DNA of 64,000 nucleotides from Maricaulis salignorans (GTDB lineage: Bacteria > Pseudomonadota > Alphaproteobacteria > Caulobacterales > Maricaulaceae), in NCBI RefSeq assembly GCF_900103475.1, contig NZ_FNHG01000018.1:1-64000 (forward strand), read 5' to 3'. Below are positions 57,757 through 64,000 of the stretch, piece by piece; within the stretch, counting starts at the first letter, position 1, and each line of letters opens with the position of its first letter. Below the pieces are notes generated by a model that searched no databases, was not told the origin of the DNA, and saw only the letters and a program-made list of their open reading frames with translations. Both the position numbers and the translations under genes were made by a program.

Positions 57757-59157
57757 TCAGATGCCCGGCGACAATTGATCCTTGATTCGACCCAGCACTT
57801 CATCGCGGCCGAGGACGGCCATGACGAGTGCGAGATCCGGGGCGGGTGCCCCACCGGTCAGGACCGCACGGAGCGGCTGACCGACTTTGCCAAATCCGAC
57901 ACTTTCGGACTCGGCGAATTGCTTGAGCAGGCTCGCGAGCGCTGCATCATTCCACGCATCGGTTTCCACGAGCCGTGTGAAAAGGCGGTTAAGACGCGCG
58001 CAGGCGGTCTCGTCCAATTGTTTGGCAAGCTTGCCTTCGAGCTGAAACGGGCGGGCTTTCACAAGAAAATACGCCTGCTGGGCCAGTTCGGCCAGCGTTG
58101 CCGCGCGGGTTTTGAGCGCCGGCATCGCATTTCTTATGCGGTCCGCCTTCAGGGCCGCATCATCGATCTGCCCGTCCAGGCCTTCCAGGAAAGGTGTGAC
58201 GAGCTCACAAAGGCGCGCATCATCGGCCTGGGCGATATGGTGGGCATTGATATGCGACAGTTTGTCCAGATCGAGCCGGGAGGGCGATTTATTGAGCCCG
58301 CCCATGTCGAAGGCAGCAATGGCCTCGGCATCGGTGAAGATTTCCTGATCGCCATGGGACCAGCCCAGCCGCAGCAGATAATTGCGCAGGCCTTCGGGCA
58401 GATAACCCATATCGCGATAGGCTTCCGCACCCAGCGCGCCATGGCGCTTCGACAATTTCTTGCCGTCGGGCCCATGGATCAGCGGGATGTGGGCGAAGAC
58501 CGGGCGTTTCCAACCCATCGCGTCATAGATCTGCGCCTGACGGCCGGCATTCACCAGATGGTCATCGCCGCGGATGATATGGGTGATGTCCATATCATGG
58601 TCGTCGACCACCACGGCGAGATTATAGGTCGGGCTCATATCGCTGCGCAGCAGGACGAGATCGTCGAATTCCTTGGCCGCCCAGCGCACTTCGCCCTGGA
58701 CCGCATCCTCGACCAGCATGTCCGCATCACCGGCGCGAAAGCGCACGACAAAGGGCGCGCCATCGGGGGCATTGGCCGGGTCGCGGTCGCGCCAGGGCGA
58801 ACGCAGGGCCCGGCCCTCATCGAAGGCGGCGGCGCGCAGGGCGTCGACTTCATCGGCGTCGCAATAGCAACGGAAAGCGTGACCGGACGCAACCATTTGG
58901 TGTGCAATCTCGACATGCCTGTCGGCGCGGCTATATTGGGAGACGAGATCGCCATCCCAGTCGAGGCCGAGCCAGCTCAGCCCGTCCTGGATCGCATCGA
59001 TGGCCGGCTGGGTCGAGCGGGCCCGGTCCGTGTCCTCGATCCGCAGCAGGAATTGCCCGCCATGATGGCGCGCAAACAGCCAGTTGAACAGCGCCGTGCG
59101 GGCGCCGCCAATGTGAAGGAAGCCCGTCGGGGAGGGAGCAAACCGGGTGCGGATCAT
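57757..59157 (-). CDS. gltX: Glutamate--tRNA ligase
   Basis: This 466-aa class I synthetase charges tRNA-Glu. FAPSPTGFLHIGG, with H15-IGG as the HIGH motif, and KLSKR (234-238) as the KMSKS motif are present. The start at 59157 (MIRTRFAPS) matches the family; Met codons at 59187 and 59199 would add 10 to 14 residues and lack ribosome sites. Many Alphaproteobacteria have a second, tRNA-Gln-charging copy, so discrimination cannot be judged here. It is divergent from comEC. Confidence 0.95.
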   Translation of the reverse strand: MIRTRFAPSPTGFLHIGGARTALFNWLFARHHGGQFLLRIEDTDRARSTQPAIDAIQDGLSWLGLDWDGDLVSQYSRADRHVEIAHQMVASGHAFRCYCDADEVDALRAAAFDEGRALRSPWRDRDPANAPDGAPFVVRFRAGDADMLVEDAVQGEVRWAAKEFDDLVLLRSDMSPTYNLAVVVDDHDMDITHIIRGDDHLVNAGRQAQIYDAMGWKRPVFAHIPLIHGPDGKKLSKRHGALGAEAYRDMGYLPEGLRNYLLRLGWSHGDQEIFTDAEAIAAFDMGGLNKSPSRLDLDKLSHINAHHIAQADDARLCELVTPFLEGLDGQIDDAALKADRIRNAMPALKTRAATLAELAQQAYFLVKARPFQLEGKLAKQLDETACARLNRLFTRLVETDAWNDAALASLLKQFAESESVGFGKVGQPLRAVLTGGAPAPDLALVMAVLGRDEVLGRIKDQLSPGI

Positions 59158-59267
59158 GGTTTTCAAGTGTTGCACCTGCGAGATCATGCTGCGCTGCAAG
59201 AAGAATATCGTTTGTTAGCATGATTACCGGCGGTGGCGATAGGGGTTAGGCAGGGAGGAATGGACGG

Positions 59268-61454
59268 GTGAGACAGCCCGGGCCCGGATATGGCGTGAGG
59301 CCGCCCGCCGCCGCGGTGGTCTTTGTGCAGGCCGGGCGGCCGGCCATCATCGCCGCGCTCGGCTTTACGGCCGGCTGTGCCGTGTATTTCGCGCTGCCCG
59401 GCGAACCATCCGCCCTGTGGGCCATGGCCCTGGCCCTGCTGGCGCTCGCGACCCTGCTGGCGGCGCGCGCCATTCCGCGCGGTGCGGCCCTGAGCCTGGC
59501 CGCGCTGGCACTGCTGGCGCTGGCAGCCGGTCTGGCGCGGGCCCAGCATCGCAGCCACGCGCTGGGTGCGGGGCCGGGCGCGGCGCTGACCTATGGCCGG
59601 CCGATGCAGGTTACCGGCTGGCTTGAAGCGGTCGAGCGCAATAGCCGCGGCCGGGCCCGTCTCTCCATCCGCCTGCCACGCGAAAATGCCGCCCCGGCGC
59701 GCCGGGTGCGGATTCTCGCCTCCGATCCGGACTTGGCACCGGGGGCCGCGGTCAGTATTCTCGCCATTCTGGAACGGCCCCGGCGCGCGCCTGTGCCGGG
59801 CAGTTATGATTTTCGCTTCAACGCCTATTTCGCCGGCATTGTCGGCAGCGGTTTCGCGATTGCGCCGCTTGCAGCGGGCCCGCAGCTCGACCAGGACGGG
59901 CCGGCGCGCGCGATCGCGCGCTGGCGCTGGCAGATCGCCGGGCATTTGCGCGCCCGTCTGCCTGGACGCAATGGCGCCATGGCGGCCGCCTTGCTGACCG
60001 GCGACCGTTCCGGCCTCACTCCCGAGGTCAGCGAAACCCTGCGCGCCGCCGGGCTTGGTCATGTCCTGGCGATTTCGGGCATGCATATGGCCTTGTTCGC
60101 CGGCGGTATTTTCCTGATTCTGCGCTTTGGCCTCGCCGCCATCACGCCCTGGGCGCGCCGCTTTGATGCGGCCGGGCCGGCGGCGATCGGGGCGCTTTTG
60201 GCCGGGGCGGGTTATTTCATCCTGTCCGGCGGTGCCATCCCGACCCAGCGCGCCTTTTTGATGGCCGCCGCCGTCCTGACCGGGGTGATGGTCGGGCGCC
60301 GCGCGCTCTCGCTGCACACATTGGCGCTGGCGATGATTTTCGTGCTCGTGCTGCAGCCCGAGGCCGTGCGTGCGGCGGGGTTTCACATGTCCTTTGCGGC
60401 GGTGGCGGCATTGATCGCCTGCGCCGATATCTGGCGCCAGAAGCGCCGGCCGCCTGCGCCCTTCGGCCTGGGCCGCGGCAGTCTGTCGGCGCTGGGCGGA
60501 TTGAGCCTGACCAGTGTCATTGCCGGCTTCGCGACATCGGGTTTTGCCGCTTTCCATTTTCACCGCATCGCCGGCTATGGCCTGATCGGCAATCTACTGG
60601 CCATGCCGGTCTTTACCTTCATGGTCATGCCGGCCGGTGTCGCGGCGCTCTTTCTGATGCCGTTCGGCCTCGATCAGCCGGCGCTTTATGTGATGAGCCT
60701 GGGGCTGGATGTGATGTTCGCGGTCGCCGACCGGGTCGCTGCCGCACCCGGCGCCTTGCGCCCGGTCATCGCTGCGCCCGGCTGGGTGCTGCCGCTCTAT
60801 GCCGCCGCTTTTGTCATGGTCCTGCTCGGGCGCGGTCTGGTGCGGATGGGCGGCGCGGCGCTGGGCCTGGCCGCGCTGGCGGGCTGGAGCCTGGCCCCGG
60901 CGCCGGATCTCTTCGTGTCCGAGGGCGGCGTGGTCGTGGCACATGCGTCCGACGCGCCGGACAGCTGGACGGTCAGTTCGCGCCGGCGCAACCGATTTGC
61001 CGTCACGGTGTTTCTGGAGCGGCGTGGTGTGCGCGACCGGCCCGGGCTGGCCGGGCTCCATTGCGATGATCTGGGCTGTAGCGCCCATGCCGGACCGAGC
61101 GATGGCGGGCTGCGCTATGCGGTACTCGAGGGGGTGGCGGACTGGCGCGAGGATTGCCGTCGCAGCCAGCTGGTCGTGTTGACCGCAGCGCTGCCGGTCT
61201 GGCTGCAGGACCAGTGTGAGGCCCTGGTGCTGGACGAGGTCTGGCTGGAGGCGCGGGGCGGTACGCTGATCTGGATGCGCGGCGGTGTGATCAATCATAT
61301 CCAGAGCGTCTCGGCCCCCGGGGGTGACCGGCCCTGGCAGCGGCCGCTGACAAACACCCGGCCCACAAACCCGTGGCCGAGAAATACCAGCCTGAGAAAT
61401 ACCAGCCCGAGAAATGCCAGGCCGGCAGACGCCAGGCCCCCAAATGAAGAATGA
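59268..61454 (+). CDS. comEC: ComEC/Rec2-family membrane protein
   Basis: This 728-aa multi-helix protein belongs to the DNA-uptake channel family. The N-terminal DUF4131-like region (about 30-200) is followed by the Competence domain, with the hallmark GLGHVLAISGMHMALFAGGIF (about 260-280) and the GAIPTQRAFLMA helix. A metallo-beta-lactamase domain with HxHxDH is not seen; the end is instead a short beta-rich segment. The last 35 residues are a Pro/Asn/Arg tail from 15-bp tandem repeats at about 61378-61425. The start is GTG, with AGGGAGG upstream and a 3-codon ATG frame at 59260 overlapping it. Actual DNA uptake is unproven. Confidence 0.85.
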   Translation: MRQPGPGYGVRPPAAAVVFVQAGRPAIIAALGFTAGCAVYFALPGEPSALWAMALALLALATLLAARAIPRGAALSLAALALLALAAGLARAQHRSHALGAGPGAALTYGRPMQVTGWLEAVERNSRGRARLSIRLPRENAAPARRVRILASDPDLAPGAAVSILAILERPRRAPVPGSYDFRFNAYFAGIVGSGFAIAPLAAGPQLDQDGPARAIARWRWQIAGHLRARLPGRNGAMAAALLTGDRSGLTPEVSETLRAAGLGHVLAISGMHMALFAGGIFLILRFGLAAITPWARRFDAAGPAAIGALLAGAGYFILSGGAIPTQRAFLMAAAVLTGVMVGRRALSLHTLALAMIFVLVLQPEAVRAAGFHMSFAAVAALIACADIWRQKRRPPAPFGLGRGSLSALGGLSLTSVIAGFATSGFAAFHFHRIAGYGLIGNLLAMPVFTFMVMPAGVAALFLMPFGLDQPALYVMSLGLDVMFAVADRVAAAPGALRPVIAAPGWVLPLYAAAFVMVLLGRGLVRMGGAALGLAALAGWSLAPAPDLFVSEGGVVVAHASDAPDSWTVSSRRRNRFAVTVFLERRGVRDRPGLAGLHCDDLGCSAHAGPSDGGLRYAVLEGVADWREDCRRSQLVVLTAALPVWLQDQCEALVLDEVWLEARGGTLIWMRGGVINHIQSVSAPGGDRPWQRPLTNTRPTNPWPRNTSLRNTSPRNARPADARPPNEE

Positions 61455-61484
61455 CCCGCCAGGGCAGCAGGGCCAGCGGGTCAT
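61451..61484 (-). terminator. Putative terminator after lexA
   Basis: Perfect 9-bp arms (ATGACCCGC at 61451-61459, GCGGGTCAT at 61476-61484) flank a 16-base loop between convergent comEC and lexA. On the minus strand the hairpin is followed by TCTTCATTT, a weak T-rich tail, so it suits lexA better than comEC. Confidence 0.35.
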
Positions 61485-61636
61485 CATCACGTATCGGGTC
61501 ATGTCATCGCCCGGCCGGGTGGCCCGGTATGGGGCCAGACATGTGGTTAGACACGAGGTCAGGCGCGACGCCGGACACGAGGTTGGGCACAGGGCAAGCA
61601 CGCATCCGCCAGCGCCGGGTGCAGACCGGTTCCGCC

Positions 61637-62341
61637 TTAGTGATAGCGGCGGATCAAACCGACCAGCTTGCCCTGGACCTTGACCCGGTCGGGGCCGAAA
61701 ATTCGCGTTTCATAGGCCGGGTTGGCCGCTTCCAGGGCGATCGAGCCGCCCTTTTTGCGCAGGCGTTTCAGCGTCGCTTCCTCATCATCGACCAGGGCGA
61801 CGACAATCTCGCCGCTATCGGCCGACTGGCCACGCCGGATCAAGACAATATCGCCATCCAGAATGCCGGCCTCGATCATCGAATCGCCATTGACCTCAAG
61901 CGCGAAATGATCGCCGCCGCGCACCATGTCGGCGGGAAAGGCAAGGCGGTCGGTTTCGTGCTGGATCGCGGCGATCGGCACACCGGCGGCGATCCGGCCG
62001 AGCAGGGGAATATCCACCGAGGCTTCGGCCGCGTGATCATCATGGGAGCGCTTGAAGTTGGCGCGCACGACATTGGCGCCCAGATCGGCATCCTGATCGA
62101 GGGGCTGATCCATGCTGGCGGCTGCGGATTCGGGCAGTTTGATCACTTCCAGCGCCCGCGCCCGGTGGGCGAGGCGGCGAATGAAGCCGCGCTCCTCCAG
62201 CGCCGTGATCAGGCGGTGAACACCGGATTTCGAGGCCAGCTGCAAGGCCGTCTTCATTTCGTCGAAGGAGGGCGAGACGCCGGTATCCTTGATCCGGTTA
62301 TGGATCAGAAGCAGAAGCTCGTGTTGTTTACGGGTGAGCAA
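61637..62341 (-). CDS. lexA: LexA repressor
   Basis: This 234-aa SOS repressor binds operators and self-cleaves with RecA. A winged-helix DNA-binding domain (about 1-66, with [22 protein letters not shown] as the recognition unit) is joined by a long linker to the S24 domain. The cleavage pair A119-G120, nucleophile S154 in GDSM and K192 are intact. The start is TTG, with AAAGGGGG before it. Two LexA boxes lie upstream, so it is self-repressed. Here it lies directly after trpC. Confidence 0.97.
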   Translation of the reverse strand: MLTRKQHELLLLIHNRIKDTGVSPSFDEMKTALQLASKSGVHRLITALEERGFIRRLAHRARALEVIKLPESAAASMDQPLDQDADLGANVVRANFKRSHDDHAAEASVDIPLLGRIAAGVPIAAIQHETDRLAFPADMVRGGDHFALEVNGDSMIEAGILDGDIVLIRRGQSADSGEIVVALVDDEEATLKRLRKKGGSIALEAANPAYETRIFGPDRVKVQGKLVGLIRRYH

Positions 62342-62383
62342 GTCAGCCCCCTTTGATGAAAACGGTGCTGTGACACCGACAGG

Positions 62384-62398
62384 AACAAATCAGGAATG
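62384..62398 (-). promoter_or_regulatory. Imperfect LexA box, lexA promoter
   Basis: On the minus strand it reads ATTC-N7-GTTC, one base from the GTTC-N7-GTTC operator, 43 bases before the lexA start. With the perfect box next to it, it would give cooperative self-repression. Confidence 0.55.
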
Positions 62399-62407
62399 TG
62401 TCTGTTT

Positions 62408-62422
62408 GTTCTACAAAGGTTC
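62408..62422. promoter_or_regulatory. Perfect LexA box, lexA promoter
   Basis: GTTC-TACAAAG-GTTC on the plus strand matches the alphaproteobacterial LexA operator exactly. It sits in the 91-bp gap between trpC and lexA, 11 bases past the trpC stop, showing lexA has its own SOS promoter rather than depending on trp transcription. Confidence 0.88.
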
Positions 62423-62432
62423 CCGTTTGGGG

Positions 62433-63245
62433 TCAAGCCGGCTTTTGCCAGGCCATCAGGGCCCGCGTGGCCGATGCGACATCCGCCTGCCGCATCAGGC
62501 TTTCCCCGACCAGCAACGCCTTTGCGTCGGCCGCTTGCAGCCGTGCCGCATCGTCGGCGGTAAAGACACCGCTCTCGCCGACCAGGAGGGCCTCGCTGCC
62601 GACCATGGGGGCGAGCGTTTCGAAGGTTTCCAGTGAGGTTTCGAAGGTGCGCAGATTGCGGTTATTCACCCCGATCAGCGGCGCGTTCAACCCCAGCGCC
62701 CGTTCCATCTCCACCGCATCATGCACCTCGACCAGGACATCGAGCGACCAGCGCGCCGCTTCCCCGATCAGGGCGCGAGCGGTGTCGTCATCGACGGCGG
62801 CGAGGATCACCAGGATGGCATCGGCGCCGAGCATGCGCGCCTCGGCGACCTGGTAGGGATCATACAGGAAGTCCTTGCGCAGCACCGGCAGTTCGCACGC
62901 GGCGCGCGCGGCGATAAGAAAGCGGTCCGAACCCTGAAAGCTCGGCCCGTCGGTGAGCACTGACAGGCAGGTCGCGCCGCCGTCCTGATAGGCACGGGCA
63001 AGGGCGGGCGGATCGAAATCAGCCCGGATCAACCCCTTGGACGGGCTGGCCTTCTTGATTTCCGCAATCAGGCCGAGACCGCTGGTGGCCGCCGCTGTCT
63101 CAAGCGCGGCGAGAAAACCGCGCACTGGCGGTGCATCTTCGGCGTGGGCGGCGATTTCCGCATAGGGCAGGGCGGCCTTGCAGGCGGCGATATGCTCCAG
63201 CTTGTAGGCGCCGATGCGCGCCAGCGTGTCGGGAACAGAGCTCAT
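62433..63245 (-). CDS. trpC: Indole-3-glycerol phosphate synthase
   Basis: This 270-aa TIM-barrel enzyme closes the indole ring in tryptophan synthesis. [12 protein letters not shown] (60-71) supplies catalytic E62 and K64, with [12 protein letters not shown] (about 125-136), GVNNRNL (about 194-200) and the phosphate site VGESG (about 226-230). The ATG at 63245 lies one base after the trpD stop. The PRAI domain fused to it in enterics is absent. Confidence 0.96.
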   Translation of the reverse strand: MSSVPDTLARIGAYKLEHIAACKAALPYAEIAAHAEDAPPVRGFLAALETAAATSGLGLIAEIKKASPSKGLIRADFDPPALARAYQDGGATCLSVLTDGPSFQGSDRFLIAARAACELPVLRKDFLYDPYQVAEARMLGADAILVILAAVDDDTARALIGEAARWSLDVLVEVHDAVEMERALGLNAPLIGVNNRNLRTFETSLETFETLAPMVGSEALLVGESGVFTADDAARLQAADAKALLVGESLMRQADVASATRALMAWQKPA

Positions 63246-63246
63246 C

Positions 63247-64000
63247 TCAGGCCTCGCCGCGCGAGATCGCGGCCATGCGCGCCAGCGCCGTGCGGGCACG
63301 GCCATCATCAATCGCGGCGGCGGCCAGTTTGGCGCCCTCGGCCAGCGTTTTCGCCTGACCCGACAGGATCAGGGCTGCGCCCGCATTGAGCAAAACGATA
63401 TCGCGAAACGCCCCGGCCTCGCCCTCGAGCAGGCGCAGGATGGCGGCGGCATTATAGGCGGGATCCCCGCCCTTGAGGTCGGCCTCGGTGGCGCGCGTGA
63501 TGCCGGCATCTTCCGGCGTGACGACATAGGTGGTGATCTCGCCATCACGCAATTCGGCGACATCGGTGCCGGTCGTGGTGGTGATCTCGTCCATCCCGTC
63601 CTGGCCGCAAATCACCAGTGCATGCTCACAGCCCAGATCGCGCAGCGCCTCGGCCATCGGCACCAGCCAGCGCTTGTCATAGACGCCGAGCAATTGCCGC
63701 TTCACGCCGGCCGGATTGGCCAGGGGCCCGAGCAGGTTGAACATGGTGCGTACGCCGAGATTCTTGCGCGCGCTGGCGACATGGCGCACGGCGCTATGGT
63801 GGGCCGGTGCAAACAGGAAGCCGACCCCGGCCTCGGTGAGCGAGCGCTCGACCGCTTCGCGCGGACAATCCAGCTTCACGCCCAGCTCGGCGAGCACATC
63901 GGAGGAACCCGATTGCGAGGAGGCGGCCCGATTGCCGTGTTTGGCGACAAGGGCGCCGGCGCCCGCGGCCACGATCGCTGCCGCGGTGGAGATATTATAG
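63247..64000 (-). CDS. trpD: Anthranilate phosphoribosyltransferase (N-terminus beyond window)
   Basis: The window holds the C-terminal 250 or so residues of TrpD, which joins anthranilate to PRPP. The frame is open through the window edge with the conserved [37 protein letters not shown] and [10 protein letters not shown] blocks. The N-terminal PRPP-binding helices lie outside. It precedes trpC by one base, forming a trpDC unit; trpG/trpE, if linked, would be further upstream. Confidence 0.96.
   Translation of the reverse strand, partial: YNISTAAAIVAAGAGALVAKHGNRAASSQSGSSDVLAELGVKLDCPREAVERSLTEAGVGFLFAPAHHSAVRHVASARKNLGVRTMFNLLGPLANPAGVKRQLLGVYDKRWLVPMAEALRDLGCEHALVICGQDGMDEITTTTGTDVAELRDGEITTYVVTPEDAGITRATEADLKGGDPAYNAAAILRLLEGEAGAFRDIVLLNAGAALILSGQAKTLAEGAKLAAAAIDDGRARTALARMAAISRGEA

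Noticed and set aside
57322-59223. 633-codon plus-strand frame opposite gltA/gltX
   Set aside because: It spans two well-supported genes on the other strand and has no recognisable motifs.

Overview
The window comes from a high-GC alphaproteobacterium. The best guess is a stalked or dimorphic marine Caulobacterales/Maricaulales type such as Maricaulis. That rests on three things: a 14-subunit mitochondrial-like nuo operon running into birA-coaX-rnj-mce-DUF1467-proS-lol-dnaE, the rpsB-to-lpxB envelope block running into gltA/gltX/comEC/lexA/trpCD, and SOS boxes of the GTTC-N7-GTTC class typical of Alphaproteobacteria. The genus is an inference from memory of gene order, not a search result. 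There are no phages, insertion sequences, CRISPR arrays or rRNA genes in the window; it is almost entirely housekeeping chromosome.

Layout. 1-263 is intergenic sequence with palindromic and direct repeats. 264-14762 is a mixed block: an exported M14-type zinc carboxypeptidase, divergent biotin genes (bioDF on the minus strand, bioA on the plus strand), tRNA-Asp(GTC), an unknown lipoprotein, a DEAD-box RNA helicase, a patatin/beta-barrel (type Vd-like) protein, a lipoprotein carboxylesterase and an alpha/beta hydrolase. 15046-30617 is the complete complex I operon nuoA-N, interrupted by two non-subunit genes (a small four-helix membrane protein and an exported GlcG/HbpS-like protein) and by one large palindromic intergenic repeat just before nuoG. 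30621-41722 continues on the same strand with birA, coaX, RNase J, methylmalonyl-CoA epimerase, a DUF1467 protein, proS, lolC/E, lolD, a 31-codon membrane microprotein behind a perfect LexA box, and dnaE.

41761-56343 is the translation and envelope block: rpsB-tsf-pyrH-frr, then uppS-cdsA-dxr-rseP-bamA-skp-lpxD-fabZ-lpxA-lpxI-lpxB. It joins ribosome production, isoprenoid and phospholipid precursors, outer-membrane protein assembly and lipid A synthesis. A strong bidirectional terminator closes it. 56419-64000 holds, on the minus strand, trpD (partial), trpC, lexA, gltX and gltA, with comEC divergent from gltX.

The most interesting signal is an SOS circuit. lexA at 61637-62341 is preceded by one perfect and one near-perfect LexA box. 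The only other perfect box I found sits in front of an otherwise unannotated 31-aa single-helix protein at 38111-38206, directly upstream of the replicative polymerase gene dnaE. This matches the design of the Caulobacter SOS-induced division inhibitor SidA. Other points worth checking are the rpsB-leader palindrome, the hairpin abutting the pyrH start, the accessory genes and repeat inside nuo, a His-rich loop in NuoL, and the degenerate PHP domain of DnaE.
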